Origin: Bacteroidota bacterium
GTDB taxonomy: Bacteria > Bacteroidota > Bacteroidia > JAADEI01
Reading direction: 5' to 3'
Length of the DNA stretch: 9,775 bases
NCBI GenBank assembly: GCA_015490475.1
Contig: WFXT01000024.1
Span: 1 to 9,775, forward strand
The stretch's first letter is position 1. Every line of letters starts with the position of its first letter. The notes under the pieces are model-generated. The model was not told where the DNA came from. It made no database searches and saw only the letters and a list, made by a program, of their open reading frames with translations. The translations under genes were made by a program, and so were the position numbers. Shown here piece by piece: positions 1-8,104 of this stretch.

Positions 1-1390
1 AACCCCAGGACCAGGATTCCTTGCACCCCTTTGTGCAACTGCTTCAGCGAACTTTATTCAGAAGTGGACTGGCACGGACCTTTGCAATTCGGCAATTTAT
101 GAAGACCCTGCAACAGGGAATATCGGCATTCATACGACAACACCTTTCGGACCTTTTGAAGTAGAAGACACCCCCGGGATCCATGGGCACCTTCTTACAC
201 TTGATGCTGTTGGTCCCGCTGGTGCCGATGCCGGAATCTTTTTTGATGCTTTAACTGATGGGGGTGCTAACTATAATACCGCTTTAGTTGTTGCTGATGC
301 TCAAACAGGAGGAACAACACCAAGACTTAGATTCATGGTTATTGACGATGATGGAACGGGGTGGGACACAGCACTCGTCCTGACACCAAAGCCAAACGCC
401 AATTGGGGGATGGTGGGTATTGCAACTGACAACCCCCAACATGCTCTTCATGTGGAAGGAACAGTTGATGCTAATTATCTCTGGCCCGGCCTGGGTGACG
501 GAACGTTATATCGGTTTATCAGGCTTGGAGACCCTGCTCAGTTTTGGGGAGGTATAATGTGGAATAATACAAGCACTTTTTATGGTGATGGAGATGACGT
601 AGTATTCTATTCTTATGATAATGGTGCTGGAGGCAGGGATGTGTATTTAGTGGCTGCTGGAACCAGTGCTAAAGTTGTGGCTAAAACACCAGCGAGCAAT
701 TGGACGTTTCAAGTGGAAAATACAAATGGTTGGGTCAGGATTAGCACTGCCAATGCTTTCGGAGCACATATTTATACCAATAACCCACGGTTCTTCTTCA
801 ATAAACACGTTTATGTGGGGGTTCAAAATGGTGCGGGAGTTCCTGACATACTATCTTCTCACTGTGACGGAGGCACCAGCTGTACCGATGGGCGTGCAGA
901 TTTAGTCCTTGCTACTGCTGGAACGTCAAGGGTTACAATACTTCACTCTAATGGAAACGTTGGCATAGGGCTTGCCAATCCACCAACTAAATTGGCTGTT
1001 GCAGGGCTCACAGCAGGAACAGGAGCCACTTTAGTATATAACTCTACAACAGGAGGAATTTATTATGCATCGTCATCGGCACGATATAAGGACAATATTC
1101 AACCATTTAAAGACGATTGGCATAAAATACTAAATCTGGAACCGAAACAATTCACATATAAACAATCTGGGCATCAAGCGATTGGATATATCGCCGAACA
1201 ATTGGATTCCATAGGACTAAAAGCACTGGTCTATTACAACGAAAAAGGAGAACCAGAAAGCATTCACTATCAACTTATGAGTATCTATTTAATTGAATTA
1301 CTTAAGGAATACGACCGGCGAATCCGTGAACTGGAAATGCAAGTGCAAAAACTAAAGGAAGAAAATGAAATTCTGAAGGCAGGACAATAA
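1..1390 (+). CDS. Fibre-like surface protein with C-terminal peptidase S74 chaperone domain (5' partial)
   Basis: The frame is open from base 2 with no stop until TAA at 1388-1390, giving 462 visible residues; the first internal Met (base 335) is residue 112 and not a convincing start. Three fibre-type repeats of the GNVGIG..(T/N)P..L.V kind are visible at about residues 39-57 (GNIGIHTTTP), 135-153 (MVGIATDNPQHALHV) and 317-336 (GNVGIGLANPPTKLAV). A peptidase S74 (intramolecular chaperone) domain follows, beginning SSARYKDNI. Ser358 and Lys363 have the Ser-x4-Lys spacing of the self-cleavage dyad known in S74 proteins, so cleavage just before Ser358 is likely. The last ~35 residues (about 427-462) form a charged heptad-like coiled coil. 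In this family the domain drives trimer folding and is then released. Such proteins occur in phage tail fibres and as chromosomal Bacteroidota surface proteins; no phage gene is visible here, so I favour the latter. The S74 call is secure; the role is not. Confidence 0.88.
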   Translation, partial: TPGPGFLAPLCATASANFIQKWTGTDLCNSAIYEDPATGNIGIHTTTPFGPFEVEDTPGIHGHLLTLDAVGPAGADAGIFFDALTDGGANYNTALVVADAQTGGTTPRLRFMVIDDDGTGWDTALVLTPKPNANWGMVGIATDNPQHALHVEGTVDANYLWPGLGDGTLYRFIRLGDPAQFWGGIMWNNTSTFYGDGDDVVFYSYDNGAGGRDVYLVAAGTSAKVVAKTPASNWTFQVENTNGWVRISTANAFGAHIYTNNPRFFFNKHVYVGVQNGAGVPDILSSHCDGGTSCTDGRADLVLATAGTSRVTILHSNGNVGIGLANPPTKLAVAGLTAGTGATLVYNSTTGGIYYASSSARYKDNIQPFKDDWHKILNLEPKQFTYKQSGHQAIGYIAEQLDSIGLKALVYYNEKGEPESIHYQLMSIYLIELLKEYDRRIRELEMQVQKLKEENEILKAGQ

Positions 1391-1450
1391 AGCCTTATTT
1401 GCAATATAGATCATAGAACTTTTTGTAGAACTATAATGTGTCCTGCGTTT
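1391..1450. other. Convergent intergenic spacer (60 bp)
   Basis: This spacer separates the TAA of the fibre-like gene from the TAG of the minus-strand kinase gene, so transcripts from both sides meet here. A bidirectional terminator would be expected, but I found no good GC-rich hairpin followed by a T-run. It holds a 7-bp direct repeat (TAGAACT at 1414-1420 and 1426-1432) and a 6-bp inverted pair (TTTGCA at 1398-1403, TGCAAA at 1454-1459, the latter inside the kinase gene). Both are short enough to be chance. Confidence 0.5.
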
Positions 1451-4400
1451 CTATGCAAAGGGCGTCTGAAGGGGCAAATAAATCACCACTGTTGTTCCTT
1501 GTCCCTTTGTGCTAAAAACTTCAATGTCTCCTTTCATACTGTTGATTAGGTGCTTTACTATTGCCATGCCTACACCCATTCCAGAACTTTTGCTGGTAAA
1601 TTCAGGAACAAAGATATTTTCAAGGGTTTTTGAGTCCATTCCAATACCGTTGTCCTTTATTTTCAAGACATATTGATTGTTTACCTTTCTACCTTCTATG
1701 GTGATTTGCGTTGCATCCGCTTCAATGGCATTTTTCAAAGTATTTCGCATAATTATGGACAGGGCTTCTGAATTGGCTATTACCGTGGCACTTTCAACAC
1801 TTATGCTAATCTCAACAGGGAATGGATTTGTATGCATGAATTCATTTAGCCAATGGTGGATGGGAACAGGCTGAAGGTCTGGTCTGGACAGGCGACTCAG
1901 GGAAGAAAAATCATTACTTAGTTTTTCCATGCGTTCAATGTGTTTATGAAGTTTCTGGAAATCACTGTATATTTCTTGATTTTGTCGGTATTTCAACATG
2001 TTTTTTTGTAGGAGCAATTTCATGGGGGTGAGCAGGTTCCTTATTTCGTGAACTGCCTGTCGTGCCAGTGCCTGCCATCCCTTCAATCTCTGAATCTGAA
2101 CCTGTTGTTCATGCCATTTCTTCCGTTGCTCAATCATTGTCTTTATAGCGTTGGCAACAGGTCTCAATTCAGGACTGATTTCCGACGTGTTCACTTCTGG
2201 TGTGTGTCCCTTTCCATATTCAAGCAATGCTGTTCGTATTTTATGTATTGGACGTAATAGTGATATAGCAAGCCATCTTGATGCATAATATGAAATTATC
2301 AATGATAGTATAAATAATGTTGCTATTACCACAAACCACCATGAAACTTCCTTCGCCCATAGTAGTTTTAAGCCATAGGATGGTAACCACAGGAAGCAAG
2401 GTTCATTGCCACACATAGAGCGTCTGTAACCTTCTACGAAAGAAGTGCCCGACATATTACCTTCTATCAAGATGGAATAAGGATTCCCAGAATAAAGTTT
2501 TTTCCATATGTGATATGGCATTCTGAATCCTTTTAAACCACGCAGGAAAGGCACTGGCTGTGATGTGTATGACAGCCACCCTGACAGGTTAAAAATGGCT
2601 ATGTCGGCATCTGATAAGGTAAAAGATAGGCTTTCTGGGGCATCATATATCAACTGATGACTGCCCACTTCAAGCCAGCGTCTAACTTCCATCTCTTGTA
2701 GTTCCCTTTGTTCTTCGTCAAAAAAGCCAAGGAGTAGAACACCTATTATTCCAAATAATACAGTTGTGGCACCAATAAACCCAAGTGCAAAACGTCTGTG
2801 TATGGAAGCAGGAAGTCGCCACTTTCTCAAATTCCACACTATCATTGATAGTAATGTTATAAAAATAAACCATTGGAAAGTTTCTTTAATAGGAATAAAG
2901 GGCAGGGAGAACACCAGTGTTGTGTTGTTTGTGGATACTTGTTCGTGAAGCCAATTACCGTGCGATATGTGTGGTTGCAACACATAAGAATATGGATAAG
3001 AGCCCTTGGCAATGAGAAGGGTGTCTCTCTCATATAAGGCAATAGAGAGGTCTGGCAGAGGTAAAGAGTGATGGTAGTCAAGGAGGGCATTGAATGGAGA
3101 AAAAGGCGATAGAAACTTTTTTAAAATTTTAACTTTGAGCAGTCCGCCGATTGTGTCGCCAATGTATATGTAGGATATGGAAAGTTCAAAGGGACGCCAT
3201 CTGAACCACAGGTTGTCTGTTATTTGCGTTGAACCCATTAGTAAAATGTCCCTTTCTGTGCTATCTATAAGAAACTCATTTGATATAAAATCAAAACTTT
3301 CAATTGGTTCATTGTTAAGCAAAGCATATTCAATTAGTGGGTCTCTCCATTGAATGCTCTCTTCTGCAAGCCATTTTAATTGCTTGGAAACGTGTTCTTT
3401 GAGCATTATTGTTATGTATATGCTAAACGGAAGACTGATTAATAAAGAACCACTTAGCATTGATGTGAACCATCTCCTCGCTCTGAAACCCTTATACCAA
3501 AAAATGAACATAGCCGACAAGAGCAAGGTAATAGTTAGTCCTGTAAGCATGTTAGTCAACGTATTGGCAATAGTGGAATATACGGCTACTGCAAAGGGGA
3601 GTAGAATTATATAGTTAATACCTGCAAATCTAATCGTTTGTCTAAGCCCAAAAATAAAGACAGATATTGCTAAAAGCCATGTCATCATCACAATTAGAGG
3701 AGACCCTTTCATTAAAGGAAGTTGTGCAAACACAGGAAAATATGGATAATATGTAACTATCTCAATGGTTACGTAAAGCGAATAACCGACAAACAAAACT
3801 GTAATAAATCTTAACAACTTATTATGTGAATTCATAAATATAATTATCCATAAAATGAGTGTTAGAAGCAAAGTAATTATTATCGCTGGAGAAGGTGTTA
3901 TTATAGATATGCCGTATATTGCCGAAGAAAATAAAATCCCTGTTCTATTAACGCCTATGAAAAAGAGGGCAATAAATAGTATGATTGAAACGGGTTTGAA
4001 CCTCTGTGGAAAGAGTTTCAATGTAAAGAGGGAAAGTAAAAACGACAAAATCAACTGAACAATAGGCAATATAGTATCATCCTGTTCAAAGGAAAAACCG
4101 TCGTTAAAACCAACTTTCCATATGGGTAAAGGCTTGTTAATCTGTGGAAGATGCCGATGATTTGAGATTATCCGCACTGCACAGGTCAATGTGTCGGTTA
4201 CTGGCACACATAAATATGTTCCCGAAGGATGTGTGATAATGGAATCTGTGCACAGTATGTCAAAGGTGCCAATCCATAGGGTGTCTGAAAGTTGACACTC
4301 AAGTCCAAGTTGCTCGTAGTATTGGGTTGATATGTTGCCCGCCTGAATATCGTTTTGAAGTGCCTGTATGGTTTCTTGGACTTTACGAGCAGTATTTCCA

Positions 4401-4537
4401 AGCCATATATTATATGCATGTTCGGAAACAAAATCAAGGAAAGGGGTGGAAAGTGATAACCATAGCAATGCAGTTGTAAAAAATGCAATTTTAAATACAT
4501 GTTTTCTATGTGCCAACTGTTTTCCGTTATTCAGCAT
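1451..4537 (-). CDS. Giant multi-pass sensor histidine kinase (HAMP-HisKA-HATPase), orphan
   Basis: This 1028-residue inner-membrane kinase has a complete C-terminal core. The H-box is HEIRNLLTP with phospho-acceptor His830, followed by E831..N834, the motif linked to kinase/phosphatase bifunctionality. The N-box is RNTLKNAIEADA with Asn936, G1 is DNGIGMD (962-968), G2 is GMGVGMAIV (986-994), and the C-terminal GQGTTV motif is at 1012-1017. A HAMP-like linker spans about 754-805. The sensor half is unusual. TM1 (~15-37) is followed by an extracytoplasmic domain (~38-154) with Cys81, Cys96, Cys110 and Cys119, then a block of about 7-8 hydrophobic segments (~155-379). A second extracytoplasmic region (~380-550), a TM (~553-570) and a further TM (~583-606) come next, then a third domain (607-732) with the pair Cys709/Cys714, and a last TM (~733-753). 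It resembles large NtrY-like kinases of Bacteroidota. It is the last gene of the minus-strand operon, and its ATG overlaps the upstream gene by 11 bp. No response regulator lies in the window; the ligand is unknown. Confidence 0.93.
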   Translation of the reverse strand: MLNNGKQLAHRKHVFKIAFFTTALLWLSLSTPFLDFVSEHAYNIWLGNTARKVQETIQALQNDIQAGNISTQYYEQLGLECQLSDTLWIGTFDILCTDSIITHPSGTYLCVPVTDTLTCAVRIISNHRHLPQINKPLPIWKVGFNDGFSFEQDDTILPIVQLILSFLLSLFTLKLFPQRFKPVSIILFIALFFIGVNRTGILFSSAIYGISIITPSPAIIITLLLTLILWIIIFMNSHNKLLRFITVLFVGYSLYVTIEIVTYYPYFPVFAQLPLMKGSPLIVMMTWLLAISVFIFGLRQTIRFAGINYIILLPFAVAVYSTIANTLTNMLTGLTITLLLSAMFIFWYKGFRARRWFTSMLSGSLLISLPFSIYITIMLKEHVSKQLKWLAEESIQWRDPLIEYALLNNEPIESFDFISNEFLIDSTERDILLMGSTQITDNLWFRWRPFELSISYIYIGDTIGGLLKVKILKKFLSPFSPFNALLDYHHSLPLPDLSIALYERDTLLIAKGSYPYSYVLQPHISHGNWLHEQVSTNNTTLVFSLPFIPIKETFQWFIFITLLSMIVWNLRKWRLPASIHRRFALGFIGATTVLFGIIGVLLLGFFDEEQRELQEMEVRRWLEVGSHQLIYDAPESLSFTLSDADIAIFNLSGWLSYTSQPVPFLRGLKGFRMPYHIWKKLYSGNPYSILIEGNMSGTSFVEGYRRSMCGNEPCFLWLPSYGLKLLWAKEVSWWFVVIATLFILSLIISYYASRWLAISLLRPIHKIRTALLEYGKGHTPEVNTSEISPELRPVANAIKTMIEQRKKWHEQQVQIQRLKGWQALARQAVHEIRNLLTPMKLLLQKNMLKYRQNQEIYSDFQKLHKHIERMEKLSNDFSSLSRLSRPDLQPVPIHHWLNEFMHTNPFPVEISISVESATVIANSEALSIIMRNTLKNAIEADATQITIEGRKVNNQYVLKIKDNGIGMDSKTLENIFVPEFTSKSSGMGVGMAIVKHLINSMKGDIEVFSTKGQGTTVVIYLPLQTPFA

Positions 4538-6140
4538 AGATGGGTAACGTGTCTATTTTATAGTAATATCCGTATAGGGGCACAAAGTTTTGAATTATTG
4601 AGTCTGGAATGCTATCGTGACTTCTATACACAATCATTTTATATGCGGGAAGGTTGATGTTAAAAGGATATCCTTTATTGCCAAGGTATAGCAAGTGGGC
4701 GTGTGTTGTAAAATTAATAGGTTGAACCTGTGATTTGTCGGCAGGCATGCTCTTGTAAACTTCCACTATTTCGCCCTGCCAGTAGTGAATAAAACGGGGC
4801 ACATAAATGTCCATAACAAGGAAAAATATGACGCCATTGAGAATAGTGGTATATAACGTCCATTTGAAAATATTTGATTTATATGATTGAATAATCACAA
4901 TGTTTCCAGTTATGAAAGTTAAGCCTATGAACACAAGTGGTATTTCCCAATGGACGGGACTTTGTAGGGCTTCCTGCCAAAACCTGTAAGGTATATAAGG
5001 AACCAGTTCGGGTAATAACATACCAATAATTGGGATGACAATGAGAATAATGCCTATTATGAACATAAAGATGCCATATAAGAAACTGAGCAGAGTGGGA
5101 ATGGGCGGTAATTTTTCTTTTGTTCGGGTTCTGCTTAAGTAATCCAGAAAATCGGCAGAAAAATACGAAAGGGGGATTAATATAAGCGGAAATGTTGATA
5201 TGCCGATGTCGTGAAAGGGAAGCATGAGAAGGGAAATGATAAACAGTGCTACCATCCACCAGTGCCATCGTCGTCTCTTTTCTGTTAATTTGACCACAAG
5301 ACCTGTTCTCATTAGTTGACCAATTGAGAGAACACCAAGGGGAAATATGCCGATAGATAATATAATCAGGGCAAAAATTACATACGTCATAAGAGTTGTG
5401 GAATTTAATTCAGGCAACCGAATGCCTTTAATGTGATTGACAATAAAGATTTCTCCGACAACAAGGTATTCTACCAAGGATGCTAAGGCAATTGTAATTA
5501 TTACGCCAAATATGAAAATAGAACCTTTTTTGAGAGGAAAAATTTTTCTTATGCCTTCATCTGAAACGAAAAGGGGATAGGCAACCCACCATGTCAAAAT
5601 AATGGTTAAAACTGCAATTATGCCACCAGCATATAAAGATGTTACAGTAGATAATATGGCAAGCAATAACCATGAGGCTTTGCGTTCCCGATGCCATCTG
5701 AACATGCTATACAACGTGAAAAATATAATTAGCATTAGGAGGGCAGTGGGCAAAGCAGACCTGCCAATAAACAGGGCAAACAGATTGGTTGTCAAAAGCA
5801 AAGACCAATAGAGAGCCAGTCGTTCCTCACCAAGATAGATTCCCATGGAGTAAATTAATAAGCCAAGCAAAATAATGCTCATAACTGAAGGGAATCTGGC
5901 TTTTCGTTCCATTGACATGGTGTCACCTACGGCAAGGGACTCTATCCAGAAAAATAGGGGTGGTTTGTGCTTAAGGGGTTCGCCATTGACCACTGGAGTG
6001 AAGGCACGGTCAAATAAGTTCATTTCCCTACCTGCTTCCACATATAATGTTTCAAAGGGGTCAAGGAGTTGATGATTTAAGTTAGGCAAGTAAATCGCCA
6101 ACCAGAACAAAACCAATGCGATTATTCTCGTCCGTCGCAC
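4527..6140 (-). CDS. GT39/ArnT-like multi-pass membrane glycosyltransferase, active site diverged
   Basis: This 537-residue, almost wholly hydrophobic protein has roughly a dozen membrane segments and a small polar C-terminal tail (from about residue 455), probably periplasmic. Family 39 (PMT/ArnT) enzymes move sugars from polyprenyl phosphate to lipid A, proteins or glycans. The family outline is clear: a first-loop segment ending VEAGREM (34-40), then TPVVNGEPLKHKPPLFFW (48-65) matching the usual TP.LNG.P..EKPPL.YW, then ERKARFPSVMSI (78-89). However, the usual DE.RYAE motif reads FETLYVE (29-35), with the Asp replaced by Phe29. The Glu before KPPL is His58. The loop usually carrying TD reads ALPTALL (129-135). 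Lys59 is kept. It may therefore be a diverged or inactive relative. The start is GTG; an in-frame TAA lies 15 bp upstream with no start codon between, so GTG is forced. It overlaps the upstream PAP2 gene by 19 bp and the downstream kinase by 11 bp. The fold assignment is good; substrate and activity are unknown. Confidence 0.82.
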   Translation of the reverse strand: MRRTRIIALVLFWLAIYLPNLNHQLLDPFETLYVEAGREMNLFDRAFTPVVNGEPLKHKPPLFFWIESLAVGDTMSMERKARFPSVMSIILLGLLIYSMGIYLGEERLALYWSLLLTTNLFALFIGRSALPTALLMLIIFFTLYSMFRWHRERKASWLLLAILSTVTSLYAGGIIAVLTIILTWWVAYPLFVSDEGIRKIFPLKKGSIFIFGVIITIALASLVEYLVVGEIFIVNHIKGIRLPELNSTTLMTYVIFALIILSIGIFPLGVLSIGQLMRTGLVVKLTEKRRRWHWWMVALFIISLLMLPFHDIGISTFPLILIPLSYFSADFLDYLSRTRTKEKLPPIPTLLSFLYGIFMFIIGIILIVIPIIGMLLPELVPYIPYRFWQEALQSPVHWEIPLVFIGLTFITGNIVIIQSYKSNIFKWTLYTTILNGVIFFLVMDIYVPRFIHYWQGEIVEVYKSMPADKSQVQPINFTTHAHLLYLGNKGYPFNINLPAYKMIVYRSHDSIPDSIIQNFVPLYGYYYKIDTLPIYAE

Positions 6141-6733
6141 CGTATCCCTGTTTTAAATGCAAGGTATCCAAAACTAAAGCCTAAGATAGCACCAAATACT
6201 GTATCAATAAAAAAGTGCTGAAATAGGTATATTCTGCTTATGGCAACAAGCACTGCATAGGTGAAAGCAAGAATAAAAGCGATTCTGGTTCGGAAAACCA
6301 TAAATAATGTTATTGCTATGAAGAAAGCAGTGGCAGAATGACCAGATGGAAAAGAAAACCACTCGTGCGGAGTAGAAAAGGGGTAGGGTTCTGGAGAAAA
6401 TTCAAAGAAGGAAGCAGGTCTTGGTGCCCTAAAGCCTTGTTTTAATGCCTGAACCATTATAGCCATGAAGACTGCACTGCCACCAGAGGCAATAAACTGT
6501 AGAAAACCACATCGCCACCATACCAAAATTAAGACAGGAACCACCATGATGCCAAGTCCCAGAAAAGAAAACAATTCCATAACATAGTCAAGGAAGGGAG
6601 TACGAATATCCTGCATGAAAAGAACTACAATACCCTTTGGTATCAGCAATGCCAGATTGATGGCTAAACCAATGCCAATAACTGCTTTTATTACAAATCT
6701 GTCAGGTAATCTTATCTTCTCCAACATTTTCAT
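6122..6733 (-). CDS. PAP2-family membrane phosphatase
   Basis: This 203-residue integral-membrane protein carries all three PAP2 motifs: K98-x6-RP (KQGFRAPRP, 98-106), PSGH (129-132) and SRIYLFQHFFID (166-177). These supply His132 and the nucleophile His173 with Asp177. About five to six hydrophobic helices surround them, and the active site should face the periplasm. Relatives dephosphorylate undecaprenyl pyrophosphate, phosphatidylglycerol phosphate or lipid A (LpxE/LpxF/LpxT types); the sequence alone does not separate these. Its place between an LPS-transport permease and an ArnT-like protein favours a lipid A or polyprenyl carrier substrate, but that is inference. The start overlaps the upstream permease stop as ATGA (6730-6733). 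A second Met (codon 3, at 6727) has an AGGA seven bases upstream, so translation could begin there instead; this is the only SD-like site I noticed in the operon. Confidence 0.93.
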   Translation of the reverse strand: MKMLEKIRLPDRFVIKAVIGIGLAINLALLIPKGIVVLFMQDIRTPFLDYVMELFSFLGLGIMVVPVLILVWWRCGFLQFIASGGSAVFMAIMVQALKQGFRAPRPASFFEFSPEPYPFSTPHEWFSFPSGHSATAFFIAITLFMVFRTRIAFILAFTYAVLVAISRIYLFQHFFIDTVFGAILGFSFGYLAFKTGIRCDGRE

Positions 6734-8091
6734 TTCCTGCCCTTTGCCAATGAAATGTAATCGTTGTTAATTAACCATACAAGCAAAATAGTTATTGGCA
6801 AAAATATAAAGTTTGGAAGCCATAGTCCAATAAACACGGGAAGGGCTGATTCATGTGCCAATCGTTCACCAGTGCTAAAGAGTAAATAAAAAATTACGAA
6901 TGTGATGCCTGAAGCCACAAGGGGGGCACCCAGCCCACCACGCCTTAGCAATGCCCCAAGGGCAGTGCCCAGAATTAATAATAATAGAACTGCAAAGGAT
7001 AGCGATAGTCGTTTGTGCAGAGATATTAAATACCTGTTTTGAATTGAACGAAGCCCTTCTTGATACCGCTTTATTGATAACACTTCATGCTGAACAGAAG
7101 AAGCATTAGTTAACGCTTTCAATACAAGTGGGTAAGAAGGAGTAGGTAGGGCTATTTCCTTTGATTGTGTTAGCCTTTTGGGGAATGTTGAATCTAAGAA
7201 GGAAAAGAAAGCCCTGTATGGTTTTTGAAGAGCCTTTCTGGGCATGTTATTAATGCGTTGTTCAAGGCTATCCGCCACATATTGAAGTTGGGCAAGGTTG
7301 AGCATTTCATAATGTCCACGAAGCATCTCAGCACTTTGCTTCCTGAATTTAAACTCTCTCAAGTCAAAATATTTTATCCATCGTGAGAATTTCACTATTG
7401 CAAAGGGCTTGTAACTCTTCTTAGTATGCTGGTTTGCAACTTCTATATATTGAGCACCATTGAAAAAAGTCATTTTTAGAAAATCACCTTTATTTATTGA
7501 TTCAAGCGTTCCAGACCGTGCTTTGAGCAATGGTCCAGGTGGATTATGTGGGTCATACTGGTATATCGTAATGTCTTCCATAGAGTTGGTTATATCATCT
7601 TTTTTCTTGATGAGAATGAAGAAACCACGTAGTTTACGGTAGAAAACGCCTTCAGGAATAGCCAGTATGGGCTTTGCCTGCCTTATGTCATAAAGAAGAC
7701 TATAAAACCTAAAATTTGCATGTGGCAAGATGAAATGGCTATAGGTAACCAGTCCAACAGACAGAAATATTCCAACTATTAGCATGAACTTTGCTGTTTG
7801 CCAATAGGAAATCCCTAATGCTTTAAGGGCTATGAATTCGCTGTTTTCTGCCAATGAGCCATACATCATAACTCCTGCCAGTAACACTGCAATAGGGAGA
7901 GCAAGGGGAAACATTCCTGCTCCTGCCCAACCAAGCAATTCCATGATAACGGACCACGCAATCCCTTTGCCTATTATTTCGTCAATGTATTTCCAAACAA
8001 ATTGAAAAATCAGTATTGAAGTTGCTATGAAAAGCGTCACAAAAAATGGTGGTATAAATGATATTAACAGCAGTTTGTGTAACTTCTTCAT
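6730..8091 (-). CDS. LptF/LptG-family permease (LPS export ABC transporter, YjgP/YjgQ)
   Basis: This 453-residue protein has the LptF/LptG layout. TM1 is at about 8-32 and TM2 at about 55-77, then a cytoplasmic coupling helix AENSEFIALKALGIS (81-95) that would contact the LptB ATPase. TM3 is at about 101-123, followed by a periplasmic region (~124-360), expected to hold a beta-jellyroll, and three C-terminal TMs (~364-382, 388-406, 418-441). These permeases form the inner-membrane part of the Lpt machine that extracts LPS and passes it to LptC/LptA. Bacteroidota often have more than one copy, and I cannot tell LptF from LptG, so no symbol is given. No lptB, lptC or second permease is in the window. 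It is the first gene of the four-gene minus-strand operon. Its ATG lies only 13 bp from the divergent gene at 8105. Confidence 0.9.
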   Translation of the reverse strand: MKKLHKLLLISFIPPFFVTLFIATSILIFQFVWKYIDEIIGKGIAWSVIMELLGWAGAGMFPLALPIAVLLAGVMMYGSLAENSEFIALKALGISYWQTAKFMLIVGIFLSVGLVTYSHFILPHANFRFYSLLYDIRQAKPILAIPEGVFYRKLRGFFILIKKKDDITNSMEDITIYQYDPHNPPGPLLKARSGTLESINKGDFLKMTFFNGAQYIEVANQHTKKSYKPFAIVKFSRWIKYFDLREFKFRKQSAEMLRGHYEMLNLAQLQYVADSLEQRINNMPRKALQKPYRAFFSFLDSTFPKRLTQSKEIALPTPSYPLVLKALTNASSVQHEVLSIKRYQEGLRSIQNRYLISLHKRLSLSFAVLLLLILGTALGALLRRGGLGAPLVASGITFVIFYLLFSTGERLAHESALPVFIGLWLPNFIFLPITILLVWLINNDYISLAKGRK

Positions 8092-8104
8092 AACTTTACA
8101 CTCA

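Noticed and set aside
666..905. 79-codon plus-strand reading frame within the S74 fibre gene
   Set aside because: It lies out of frame inside a strongly supported gene and has no recognisable features.
1..1390. Prophage or tail module suggested by the S74 fibre gene
   Set aside because: No other phage gene, integrase or attachment site is visible; such fibres are also common as chromosomal surface proteins in Bacteroidota.
1414..1432. Direct repeat TAGAACT twice, 12 bp apart, in the convergent spacer
   Set aside because: Only 7 bp and AT-rich; no third copy or symmetric operator. It could arise by chance.
1398..1459. TTTGCA/TGCAAA inverted pair as a bidirectional terminator
   Set aside because: A six-base stem with a loop of about 50 bases and no T-run is not a credible terminator.
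8027..8104. Upstream extension of the plus-strand 186-residue gene to an ATG at 8027
   Set aside because: It would overlap the divergent permease coding region by 65 bp, and the extra residues are antisense of the well-conserved permease N-terminus.
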